DNA of 64,000 nt from Caenorhabditis elegans (lineage: Eukaryota; Nematoda; Chromadorea; Rhabditida; Rhabditidae), in NCBI RefSeq assembly GCF_000002985.6, contig NC_003283.11:15005501-15069500 (forward strand), given 5' to 3'. Position 1 is the stretch's first letter. The number at the start of each line of letters is the position of its first letter. Made by a program: the position numbers and the translations under genes. Below are positions 23,988-34,419 of the stretch, piece after piece. The notes beneath the pieces were generated by a model. That model worked only from the letters and a program-made list of their open reading frames with translations, had not been told where the DNA came from and made no database searches.

Positions 23988-24628
23988 ATGTCTATGATTT
24001 TCCTAATTGTATGCAGTGCTGCTGTCTTGGTGAGTAAATAAGGCCTGTTTTTTTTTTTAATGTTTCAGATTATACATTGATTTTCTTCCGTTCTCGGGCA
24101 CTTAAAGGTACATGAATTTATTCTAATAGGTCTCACCGCAAAAAGAAAGTTTAGGTACGTTTTCTTCCAGGCATTTATGCCAAATTTTTTCGTTTTTATC
24201 GATTTTAAAGTACAACAGTAATTTAAAAACAAACACACCAACCTCAGAAATCAAAATGTGCCATACCATACATTTTTTCACGGCAAGACCCATCCAATTA
24301 AAGCTCGGCTCCTTTAAGATAAACTTGCGAAATTTCGGAAAAAAAAATTTTAAGACCCGGTTTCACTATACCTATTTTCCGTTGCGAGACCCTCTTTTTT
24401 CAGTTCTCAACTCTCGTTCACTGTATGTCATCTGGATCGAACCGCCCATCATCGAATCGTCGTGGTCTCAACAGAGATCCAAAAATCGACCCGGATATTC
24501 AAAAGCAATATGTTCCACTTCTTCCAAATTGGGACTCACAACTTCCAGAAGTTCTCGAAGAATCGATGAAAGTTCAGTCGAAAGTTCGAGCGGAAGATGG
24601 AAGAGAATCAGTTATTGATAACATTTGA
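23988..24628 (+). CDS. Small protein with possible signal peptide, unknown function
   Basis: Two exons: 23988-24029 (14 codons, MSMIFLIVCSAAVL) and 24404-24628 (74 codons plus stop), 88 residues. The first exon and the start of the second (FSTLVHC) could form a signal peptide. Alternatively, translation could start at the internal Met of the second exon (MSSGSNRPSSNRRG), giving a 67-residue cytosolic protein. The rest is polar and charged (DPKIDPDIQKQYVPLLPNWD, then a helical, acidic C-terminus ending DNI). I do not recognise it. The 374-bp intron contains a GCGAGACC repeat fragment also found in other introns of the window. Confidence 0.55.
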
Positions 24629-24998
24629 AGCATTTTTTTTGGCAAAAGTGAACTATTTTTGAAATGAATTTTATTGTCGATTTGTTTTTGAAGTTAACTT
24701 TCCAATAGTGACATGAAAATATATAGTAAGGGCAGCATAACCTCTTCACACCGTGAATGCATATTGACAGTGTGGGGAGGGTTTCAGAAGAGGCATGTCG
24801 GAGGTACCCCTGTCCCTAAACCAAACAGAAGTGTAATATGTTGAGCGGTTAGTTTAAACTCCGAGAATTTGAGGTACTCTCCGATCAAACTTTCCAGATA
24901 TTCCGTCGAACAGAGAGCAACTTCTGTGAGGTAACAAGTAACATCAGGTCTCGTCTTAATTGTAAATTGGATTAGAAGTTTGGAATTTATTCATTTAG

Positions 24999-25042
<44 letters not shown>

Positions 25043-25489
25043 CTATATATATATATATATATTTTTTTTTCTTTTTGGAAATCTTAAAATTGAATATAAA
25101 CAAATTTAAAGTGAAAAAAGTTTATGTGGCTCGGTGGTAAATTTGATAATACTTGGTTATTTATTAGTTTTGCATTTTGAATATGTACTTTTTTAAATTC
25201 TGTTTCAATACATTGATAATTGAAATCTTTTGAATACTTTCTTCAATGTTGCAAAAAAAGGTAAATTGCGGAATAGACATTATTCTGCAAAAACTTGATA
25301 CAATTGCTAACACTAATGCAAAGATGAATTTATTTCAGACGTAAATAAAAAACAATAGGTATATACGGAACTCTTTCTGTAACTGGAAATTAATATACGA
25401 TCTCTAGGTTTTTGGTGCAGTTAACAAATATTGTTATTAATTTCATTTTACTTGTGATATCATATTGATTAATAATAATTCAATTAGGT
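24629..25489. other. Intergenic region with an AT microsatellite
   Basis: Very AT-rich. It holds the (AT)n run listed separately. I see no gene. Confidence 0.5.
25000..25062. repeat. (TA)n microsatellite
   Basis: About 20 TA dinucleotides, an AACT interruption at 25041-25044, then about nine more. Self-complementary, so it can form a cruciform or hairpin. Confidence 0.95.
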
Positions 25490-26049
25490 TTTTTAGCTAG
25501 AAAAAAGGAGATGGCTGACTATCAGATTTTAGAAATTGCTCCTCGCTTAAAATTTGTGTAAAATTGAAAAAATCAAATAATTTAACGCAATTTTCAATAA
25601 TAAAGGTTCCAAACCCCAGGAAAAAGTGAATATTATTTTGTTTTTGTGAAAATTTGCTCTTTTTGTCCAGTTGAGAACAGAAATTCATCGTCAATGAAAA
25701 ATGAAAGATTAAGCTTGTGACAAATAATGTGTAAGATTTTAAAAACTTACCTCAAACTGCGAATATCCTCCATTTTTGTAAGTTTTCAAATATTCATTGA
25801 ACAAATTTTGATCACAATTTCTCCATTGTTGAGTCAAAAATGTACTCCCTGTTTCCAGTAGCTCAAACGCTGAAGTTATTGTACTCATATTTTTAGAAAT
25901 AAATTTGGAATAACTCACATGTTAGAAATAGGAAAATCCGCAATTTCACAGTATCTAACATTCCTTTCAGCATCAACTTTTTGGAAATCTGGTTGAAATC
26001 TGATGCTTCTGAATTCTTCCAAATACTTCATTAGGTTTTCATGATCCAT
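25490..26049 (-). CDS. Possible small gene, tentative
   Basis: From an ATG at 26049 (MDHENLMKYLEEFRS) an open frame runs to a GT donor near 25919. A second exon at roughly 25750-25885 (FELLETGSTFLTQQWRNCDQ) ends at a good GTAAG donor. A short third exon could run to a TGA at 25490-25492. The acceptors of the second and third exons are weak in my reading, and using the better-looking TTCAG near 25871 breaks the frame. This may be a real small charged protein or a decaying fragment. I do not recognise it. It is divergent from the start at 26642. Confidence 0.35.
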
Positions 26050-26641
26050 TTCAGTTGTTGTTAAACTCTATTTAAAAATTCAATTGCTAAAAATTAAAAG
26101 AATTAAATAACAGAAATATTTTAGAATAGTTGGAACAATGTTTCGTGTCCTCTAAAAATGAACATAAGGAAACTATGAAAAGGTCGAAATATATAGAGGA
26201 CATCGCTTTGAAACATTGCGAAATTTTTCAAAATCTCGCTTTGCATTTTTTTAAAATTATGACAATCATTTAAAATTTAGAAAAACCGCAAACGTTTTAA
26301 TGCTGCTTGGCAACAGTCGAGAATTTTTCGAAGTTTCCAACGTTATTGCAAAATATTAATTTGTGTGGCGTCATATTTTTATTATAATTTCTGGACATCA
26401 AACAAAGTGTTACACCCGTCACCGAGGGCACCAGATGTTTTGAAGATGACACACAAAAACTGCACAACAAACCGATTATAAATAAAACAAGAGACTATAA
26501 TAAATTGTGAACTTTTACAATTTTTTTTTGAAACTATTTTTTATTTTACGCGACCTTTAAAAAAGTTTAAAAAAAAAAAGTTTGGTTTTCTGATCCCGTT
26601 GTCGCAATTTATTTCAAAATTTTCAAAAAACGGGCGGAACA

Positions 26642-27428
26642 ATGTTTAGCGATGTTTTAAAAAAAATTAATGCTCAAGAAATATACAAGGTATTCCAATT
26701 TTCGGTTAATTTCGCAAATACAATTTCAGCGTCATATTGACATTTTCCATACTTATGACAATATTGATGGATTGGTGGCGTTAGTTTTTCAGATTTTCAG
26801 ATGCGTTTTTGAATTGTTAATATTTTCAGAGCATTTGTCCGCAATGAACCATTTGATATAATTGCCACAGCCTCGGCTACTAGTACCGTACTCGCCATGT
26901 GCTCCAGCAAGGATCGACAAGCGGTAAGTGTTTCAGTTTGTTCCGGTAATTCAAGGATTCATTTTCAGGACCGTAAAAAATCTAAAAAGGCATCCGCAAC
27001 CAAGTCGTCTCGTGCTTCAAAAAGTCAAAAATCCGCGAAGTCGACGAGATCTGGAAAGTCGTCCAAATCTGGACACTCAAGCCGTGGAAAGCCTTCAAAA
27101 TCCAAGAAGTCGAAATCAAAGAGCGTTAGACCTCTTGCAGTCCCCGGAGCACGGGTAGCTCCTAATTCGGAATCGAAGAAGCTGAGACGTGACAAGGACA
27201 AGTCGTCGAAATCAGAAAGATCCAGAAGATCTTCAAAGTCTAAGAAGTGCGACAAGTCGGCCAAGAAGTGTGACCTGAACAAGGCGAAGGTGATTTTTTC
27301 CACAGTTTTGAATATAAAAACAATTCAAAAAATTTCAGAAGAGAAGTCCGAGAAATCGAAGGCTCTCAAATTGGTTCCCAATCAGTCGAACTACACATTC
27401 CCGGAGGGACAGGGGACTGCCTCAGTGA
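26642..27428 (+). CDS. Possible chimeric gene: unrelated 5' exons joined to MSP copy A
   Basis: Two short exons (26642-26689, MFSDVLKKINAQEIYK; 26730-26779, RHIDIFHTYDNIDGLV) and a third beginning at 26830 (AFVRNEPFD) have good splice sites and correct phases. The third exon passes without a break across 26861, where sequence shared with the MSP copies begins, and continues in frame through MSP exon 1 to 26923. Exon 2 (26969-27289, 321 bp) is the Ser/Lys/Arg-rich region. Exon 3 starts at 27339, but a 55-bp deletion relative to the other copies shifts the frame and a TGA follows at 27426-27428. The predicted product is about 200 residues, very basic, with no MSP domain. If the 49-bp intron (27290-27338) were retained, the frame would instead stay open into the MSP region. 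It could be a new chimeric gene or simply a pseudogene. I do not recognise the 5' exons. Confidence 0.45.
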
Positions 27429-27794
27429 AGACATCCACCCTTCGTGCTTCACCCAACAAGCTGCCATTCGCAACAACGGGTGGTGTTCAGACAGTTAGCA
27501 TCGCGAACAACACCAAGTCGAGAAAGGCGTTTAAGGTAAGCTTTGGCCTTTGGCTTGGGCTTTGGCTTCAGGCTCATTAAAAACAATAGCTTTCAGGTCA
27601 AAACCTCTGACAATCTTCTGTACCGTGTCAACCCAGTCTTTGGATTCGTTGAGCCGGGAGACAAGCTTTCGATCGATGTGCTCCGTCACAATGGTGTTGA
27701 GAAGACTGATCACATGATTGTCTTAACATCCAATGCTTCATCAGAACAAAATTGTGCCAAAGGAGTCTTCGAGAGTGACCAACCACGCGAGCTT
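26861..27794 (+). pseudogene. MSP-domain gene copy A, truncated and rearranged
   Basis: This is a direct repeat of the copy starting at 28911. It matches through the Ser/Lys-rich exon and the MSP exons (LVPNQSNYTFPEGQG; VKTSDNLLYRVNPVFGFVEPG). It differs by a 55-bp deletion at the start of exon 3 (after 27340), by GCC ATG TGC in place of GCC ATG GGC in exon 1, and by lacking the 4-bp insertion of the other copies. It is cut after GAGCTTACC and joined to sdc-3 sequence at about 27795, losing the last residues of the MSP domain (VIPLVVN). The sdc-3 part is in a different reading frame, so no MSP-SDC-3 fusion protein results. Confidence 0.85.
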
Positions 27795-28358
27795 ACCTCG
27801 GAAGTGGTGGATTCTTCCGTGTTGCTCTTGCCATCAATCGGAAGGACGTGAAGCCAATGAGTCAACAGTTCCGAGACTTTTTCATCGAGTATCTAAAAGA
27901 TGTAAATGAAAATTATGCGAAAGCGGTAGAATTGGTCCAAATGGATGAAGACAAACTGATGGAAGCTATGATTGAAAAAGCGGGTTTGTCATCGATAGAT
28001 CTGCTGGCTTTGGATGAAGATGTTCAGGGACAAGTTAGTGAGAGGTATGATTTGGTTCAGAACCCACAAACACAATTCTGTACTATAAAAATATTGTCAA
28101 AGATTTTAAAAAGAAAATTGTATTTTCAGTCACAAACATAAATGCGTTCAATGTTCAATCCGTAACCAATCCGTATACTTCTCGTCATATTCACTTTTGG
28201 AGCTACACGGAAAACTTCACCAAAACCTGCACGAACTTGCTCCGGAAGACGCAGATGACTGTCAAGATTGCTATGAAACGTTGACATCATCATTTGAAGT
28301 TATCGTTCATCGAATCAATCACCATCATTCTCGTCGTTGCTTCTTTGCAGACGATTGA
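27795..28358 (+). pseudogene. Duplicated 3' end of sdc-3 (zinc-finger exons), promoterless
   Basis: This copies the distal part of sdc-3 exon 13 (from GGFFRVALAINRKDVKP onward), the following intron and the last exon, including both C-terminal zinc fingers (CVQC...H..LH and CQDC...H..NHHH), down to the stop at 28356-28358. The sequence is intact with working splice sites, but it has no start of its own, and upstream lies MSP copy A in another frame. An ORF could begin at KPMSQQ's Met (about 27857) and splice to encode an approximately 155-residue zinc-finger fragment; expression is unknown. Confidence 0.9.
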
Positions 28359-28879
28359 AATTAGTTTTACAATTTTATCACAACCAGTGATTTTCGACAT
28401 ATCTGGATAGTGAACTTGAAATATATATTAATTGAAAAGAAAAAGAGAATACAAAGAATCTCTCATGCCCCCCGTTTATTATAATTAATTGAACTCATTC
28501 CCAACAGATCTTGAATTGTTTTGTTTTGTATATTATGAACATATTGAATGAATTTTGTGATAATTAATTTCAAAACTAAACTGCAAAGAAGTTTTTTATG
28601 AAATGGCAAAAGTAAAACTAAATATTTAAATTTGTATATTCAAACTATTTTTTTTGTAAATTTAAAATTTTGATTTCCGTGAACTCAAAAAAACTTTTGA
28701 AGAAATCTTGAAAACAAATTTGATTTAAATTTCAAAACGTGACAAAACTTCAAAGGCCAAACTGATTTTATCAGTGCCCCCCTCAATCAGTTTCCAAAAA
28801 TTCAGTATTCAAAACTTGTCCATATATTGGAATTTTCGACGAATAAAGAAGTACCAGCTGGAATTGAAAGATCTGAACG
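28359..28879. other. Intergenic region inside the left arm
   Basis: AT-rich spacer between the sdc-3 fragment and MSP copy B, mirrored at 33336-33856. It would hold the B-copy promoter. No gene is seen. Confidence 0.5.
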
Positions 28880-29920
28880 ATGATCTCACTGGTTTCTTTG
28901 ATTGCCACAGCCTCGGCTACTAGTACCGTACTCGCCATGGGCTCCAGCAAGGATCGACAAGCGGTAAGTGTTTCAGTTTGTTCCGGTAATTCAAGGATTC
29001 ATTTTCAGGACCGTAAAAAATCAATCTAAAAAGGCATCCGCAACCAAGTCGTCTCGTGCTTCAAAAAGTCAAAAATCCGCGAAGTCGACGAGATCTGGAA
29101 AGTCGTCCAAATCTGGACACTTAAGCCGTGGAAAGCCTTCAAAATCCAAGAAGTCGAAATCAAAGAGCGTTAGACCTCTTGCAGTCCCCGGAGCACGGGG
29201 AGCTCCTAAGTCGGAATCGAAGAAGCTGAGACGTGACAAGGACAAGTCGTCGAAATCAGAAAGATCCAGAAGATCTTCAAAGTCTAAGAAGTGCGACAAG
29301 TCGGCCAAGAAGTGTGACCTGAACAAGGCGAAGGTGATTTTTTCCACAGTTTTGAATATAAAAACAATTCAAAAAATTTCAGAACCTCTGCCCACCGGTC
29401 TCAGATGTTTCCGATGCGTCCATCAAATCAAATTCTGGGGAGAAGTCCGAGAAATCGAAGGCTCTCAAATTGGTTCCCAATCAGTCGAACTACACATTCC
29501 CGGAGGGACAGGGGACTGCCTCAGTGAAGACATCCACCCTTCGTGCTTCACCCAACAAGCTGCCATTCGCAACAACGGGTGGTGTTCAGACAGTTAGCAT
29601 CGCGAACAACACCAAGTCGAGAAAGGCGTTTAAGGTAAGCTTTGGCCTTTGGCTTGGGCTTTGGCTTCAGGCTCATTAAAAACAATAGCTTTCAGGTCAA
29701 AACCTCTGACAATCTTCTGTACCGTGTCAACCCAGTCTTTGGATTCGTTGAGCCGGGAGACAAGCTTTCGATCGATGTGCTCCGTCACAATGGTGTTGAG
29801 AAGACTGATCACATGATTGTCTTAACATCCAATGCTTCATCAGAACAAAATTGTGCCAAAGGAGTCTTCGAGAGTGACCAACCACGCGAGCTTACCGTCA
29901 TTCCATTGGTGGTCAACTAG
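28880..29920 (+). pseudogene. MSP-domain gene copy B, frame broken by 4 bp
   Basis: The exons are 28880-28963 (MISLVSLIATASATSTVLAM, signal-like), 29009-29333 (Ser/Lys/Arg-rich linker), 29383-29634 and 29696-29920 (MSP domain, ending VIPLVVN). Exon lengths are 84, 325, 252 and 225. Three are multiples of three; the second has one base too many because TCAA is inserted near 29022 relative to copy A, giving a stop just after DRKKSI. Without it the product would be about 293 residues. MSP-domain proteins of this type are usually sperm or cytoskeletal. It may be a pseudogene, or an unrecognised splice or start may restore the frame. Copy C has the same change. Confidence 0.7.
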
Positions 29921-30523
29921 ATTCTACATATCTGCCTCCCTAAAGAAAGTGTCTCGAAGTTCAATTATTTGAAAGTGTGTGAAATTTGATGAATTTTTGA
30001 TTGAATAAAAATGTTGATGGCGGTGTTCTGTGTTTTTTGGTTCTGAGCTATTATGGTTACCAAACGTACGAAACAATAAACTATTTTCTCCTTTTTCATG
30101 AATTACTCGGTAACTGACTTTCTCACGGAAGTCTTGTGAGAAAGCGCCTCTGAGTTGGGCTTTTGGTAGAGACGCGGATCATATTAGCCTTTTTCTCGCC
30201 CGTGAGGCACCTCCAATAAAGTGTGAGGTGCAGAAAAAACAAACTAACATTTTTGTCGCAGTCACCGAGGACCTAGGATGAGTTCAACTCTCCACCACGG
30301 GAAAATTTTTTGCGAATTTTTTCATCCCAAAAAAAAAAAAGAAAAAAAAGGTCCAGAAAAAAGAAACAAACATTTTTGTCGCAGTCACCGAGGTTAATTT
30401 AATTGGTTTGAAGAGGTACATGGTGATTACAAATAGGTGGAGATGACGGGTGTACAGTGTCCCCAATTTTCATAGTATCATGCCAAAATTTGACAAAGGG
30501 ATAGGGTTAATAGACCGATTTTG

Positions 30524-31691
30524 ATCACACTAATACCCAAAAGATCAATAGAATCCAGGGAAATATCCAGAAGAGACAAAAATACGAATACAAGTATTCT
30601 GGAAAAAAGCCGAACCAATTCCGCCCAACAGTATAATATGGTGTTAATATGAAAAACTCAAGCGATGTCTGATAGAAGTTCACAATTAAGCATATATAAT
30701 AATAATGACGTGCCTTACAAAAGTAGCCGCCTAAAATCTATACCAAATAATTTATTCTAATATCAAAATGAGATTTATTATATCCTGTTTTTTTCCCAAA
30801 CTACTCATCCACCACCTCTCTCGACATCTGACGACCTCCACTTGCTCCGGCCACCAGCTTGATCTTCAAGTGTGGAATCTTAGTTCCAGCACTGTCCGCT
30901 GCTTTGAACGCAGTCTTCGGATCTTGCACATCATTTTCAATTTGGAGGTATTGAACGATCGCTTTATCCTTTTGAATTGGTCCGGGCATCCGATTGATTG
31001 TCAGTTGGCGGCACTTGTTCGGCTCGATGATCATGTGAGTTGGCTCAACACGAAATAGTGCATTGCCACATCTCACTTTGATCGCCATGCGTTTTGAGGT
31101 GAAGTTGACCACCATATGCTCCGATTTTCCGCCGGCATTTGGGAGTTTGGCTTCCTGAAATTTGCTGCTGTTTTTTTTACCTTAGTACTATTTTGGAAGC
31201 AATGCAAAAATATCTTACCTCTGGATCAATTGCTAGTGGCACTTTTGAAGATTCTGAGTTTGCCTCATCGATTTCGTCCTTCTTCAAACTCTCCGTCTTA
31301 CTTTTCTCTTTTTCCATTACTCCGAAGTTGTAGTTTTTGAAAACTGAGAACTGATTCACTTGCTGTTTTGCTTCATCTATTTTTTAATTTGAAAGGTTAA
31401 ATGGTTCAACGTGGAGTTGCACGCATTGTTCACGTATTCTTTATTTTGTGGATATTGGATTTCCCACATTTTTTAATTGGCAAACCCTTTTTTATATTAA
31501 TGCTTTACGTGTATACCCTTGCACTATTCCGAAAAACCTTATTACAATTGTCGAAAATATTGAGGAGCACTGTAAACTGAGAAACGTCGATCTGACATAT
31601 GTTTGTTAAATAAGTGCATCTGTTTTACTACTTTCGGGGGTCTAAAATTCTAAGTCTACAGTATTTCTAAGTCATACTGTAGATTTTCTTA
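30524..31691. other. Unique spacer of the inverted duplication
   Basis: 1,168 bp not shared by the arms. It contains the MSP-domain gene listed next and its flanks. Nothing else is seen. Confidence 0.85.
30801..31317 (-). CDS. MSP-domain protein in the palindrome spacer
   Basis: Two exons: 31317-31219 (33 codons, MEKEKSKTESLKKDEIDE, acidic/lysine-rich) and 31154-30801 (117 codons plus stop), 150 residues. The second exon is a full MSP domain: KLPNAGGKSEHMVVNFTSKRMAIKV is followed by the strand pattern CGNALFRVEPTHMIIEPNKCRQLTINR and then the last strands (PHLKIKLVAG). It is clearly different from copies A to C (other N-terminus, other MSP sequence, no Ser/Lys linker), so it is not a product of the duplication. 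MSP-domain proteins act as sperm motility or signalling components or membrane-contact adaptors; sperm expression is a family-based guess. Confidence 0.87.
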
Positions 31692-34419
31692 CAAAATCGG
31701 TCTATTAACCCTATCCCTTTGTCAAATTTCGGCATGATACTATGAAAATTGGGGACACTGTACACCCGTCATCTCCACCTATTTGTAATCACCATGTACC
31801 TCTTCAAACCAATTAAATTAACCTCGGTGACTGCGACAAAAATGTTTGTTTGTTTTTTCTGGACCTTTTTTTTTCTTTTTTTTTTGGGATGAAAAAATTC
31901 GCAAAAAATTTTCCCGTGGTGGAGAGTTGAACTCATCCTAGGTCCTCGGTGACTGCGACAAAAATGTTAGTTTGTTTTTTCTGCACCTCACACTTTATTG
32001 GAGGTGCCTCACGGGCGAGAAAAAGGCTAATATGATCCGCGTCTCTACCAAAAGCCCAACTCAGAGGCGCTTTCTCACAAGACTTCCGTGAGAAAGTCAG
32101 TTACCGAGTAATTCATGAAAAAGGAGAAAATAGTTTATTGTTTCGTACGTTTGGTAACCATAATAGCTCAGAACCAAAAAAACACAGAACACCGCCATCA
32201 ACATTTTTATTCAATCAAAAATTCATCAAATTTCACACACTTTCAAATAATTGAACTTCGAGACACTTTCTTTAGGGAGGCAGATATGTAGAATCTAGTT
32301 GACCACCAATGGAATGACGGTAAGCTCGCGTGGTTGGTCACTCTCGAAGACTCCTTTGGCACAATTTTGTTCTGATGAAGCATTGGATGTTAAGACAATC
32401 ATGTGATCAGTCTTCTCAACACCATTGTGACGGAGCACATCGATCGAAAGCTTGTCTCCCGGCTCAACGAATCCAAAGACTGGGTTGACACGGTACAGAA
32501 GATTGTCAGAGGTTTTGACCTGAAAGCTATTGTTTTTAATGAGCCTGAAGCCAAAGCCCAAGCCAAAGGCCAAAGCTTACCTTAAACGCCTTTCTCGACT
32601 TGGTGTTGTTCGCGATGCTAACTGTCTGAACACCACCCGTTGTTGCGAATGGCAGCTTGTTGGGTGAAGCACGAAGGGTGGATGTCTTCACTGAGGCAGT
32701 CCCCTGTCCCTCCGGGAATGTGTAGTTCGACTGATTGGGAACCAATTTGAGAGCCTTCGATTTCTCGGACTTCTCCCCAGAATTTGATTTGATGGACGCA
32801 TCGGAAACAACTGAGACCGGTGGGCAGAGGTTCTGAAATTTTTTGAATTGTTTTTATATTCAAAACTGTGGAAAAAATCACCTTCGCCTTGTTCAGGTCA
32901 CACTTCTTGGCCGACTTGTCGCACTTCTTAGACTTTGAAGATCTTCTGGATCTTTCTGATTTCGACGACTTGTCCTTGTCACGTCTCAGCTTCTTCGATT
33001 CCGACTTAGGAGCTCCCCGTGCTCCGGGGACTGCAAGAGGTCTAACGCTCTTTGATTTCGACTTCTTGGATTTTGAAGGCTTTCCACGGCTTAAGTGTCC
33101 AGATTTGGACGACTTTCCAGATCTCGTCGACTTCGCGGATTTTTGACTTTTTGAAGCACGAGACGACTTGGTTGCGGATGCCTTTTTAGATTGATTTTTT
33201 ACGGTCCTGAAAATGAATCCTTGAATTACCGGAACAAACTGAAACACTTACCGCTTGTCGATCCTTGCTGGAGCCCATGGCGAGTACGGTACTAGTAGCC
33301 GAGGCTGTGGCAATCAAAGAAACCAGTGAGATCATCGTTCAGATCTTTCAATTCCAGCTGGTACTTCTTTATTCGTCGAAAATTCCAATATATGGACAAG
33401 TTTTGAATACTGAATTTTTGGAAACTGATTGAGGGGGGCACTGATAAAATCAGTTTGGCCTTTGAAGTTTTGTCACGTTTTGAAATTTAAATCAAATTTG
33501 TTTTCAAGATTTCTTCAAAAGTTTTTTTGAGTTCACGGAAATCAAAATTTTAAATTTACAAAAAAAATAGTTTGAATATACAAATTTAAATATTTAGTTT
33601 TACTTTTGCCATTTCATAAAAAACTTCTTTGCAGTTTAGTTTTGAAATTAATTATCACAAAATTCATTCAATATGTTCATAATATACAAAACAAAACAAT
33701 TCAAGATCTGTTGGGAATGAGTTCAATTAATTATAATAAACGGGGGGCATGAGAGATTCTTTGTATTCTCTTTTTCTTTTCAATTAATATATATTTCAAG
33801 TTCACTATCCAGATATGTCGAAAATCACTGGTTGTGATAAAATTGTAAAACTAATTTCAATCGTCTGCAAAGAAGCAACGACGAGAATGATGGTGATTGA
33901 TTCGATGAACGATAACTTCAAATGATGATGTCAACGTTTCATAGCAATCTTGACAGTCATCTGCGTCTTCCGGAGCAAGTTCGTGCAGGTTTTGGTGAAG
34001 TTTTCCGTGTAGCTCCAAAAGTGAATATGACGAGAAGTATACGGATTGGTTACGGATTGAACATTGAACGCATTTATGTTTGTGACTGAAAATACAATTT
34101 TCTTTTTAAAATCTTTGACAATATTTTTATAGTACAGAATTGTGTTTGTGGGTTCTGAACCAAATCATACCTCTCACTAACTTGTCCCTGAACATCTTCA
34201 TCCAAAGCCAGCAGATCTATCGATGACAAACCCGCTTTTTCAATCATAGCTTCCATCAGTTTGTCTTCATCCATTTGGACCAATTCTACCGCTTTCGCAT
34301 AATTTTCATTTACATCTTTTAGATACTCGATGAAAAAGTCTCGGAACTGTTGACTCATTGGCTTCACGTCCTTCCGATTGATGGCAAGAGCAACACGGAA
34401 GAATCCACCACTTCCGAGG
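31692..34419. repeat. Right arm of the inverted duplication (original sdc-3 locus side)
   Basis: Mirror of 27795-30523. It carries MSP copy C and the real 3' end of sdc-3. Because sdc-3 continues beyond 34419 only on this side, this arm holds the ancestral sdc-3 sequence and the left arm is the copy. Confidence 0.95.
32295..33335 (-). pseudogene. MSP-domain gene copy C, same frame break as copy B
   Basis: Same length (1,041 bp) and exon plan as copy B on the opposite strand, including the TCAA insertion near 33193. One coding difference is visible (Ser in place of Arg when the linker to exon 3 is read in the alternate frame, an A/T change near 32811). It lies 3' of sdc-3 in the same orientation, with about 520 bp between the sdc-3 stop and its ATG. 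Confidence 0.7.

Larger units (their letters stand above)
27795..30523. repeat. Left arm of a 2.7-kb inverted duplication
   Basis: This arm is the reverse complement of 31692-34419, with only scattered single-base and homopolymer-length differences seen by eye. It contains the 3' end of sdc-3 (27795-28358), an intergenic stretch, MSP copy B and about 600 bp of its downstream flank. The outer edge is within CCTCGGAAG at 27795. The inner edge follows GACCGATTTTG at 30523. Confidence 0.95.

Noticed and set aside
27543-27851. Possible MSP-SDC-3 fusion protein across the junction
   Set aside because: The MSP frame enters the sdc-3 segment out of frame and stops at 27849-27851.
30261-30300. tRNA-like sequence (GAGTTCAACTCTCC) in the palindrome arm
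   Set aside because: No acceptor or anticodon stem could be folded around it.
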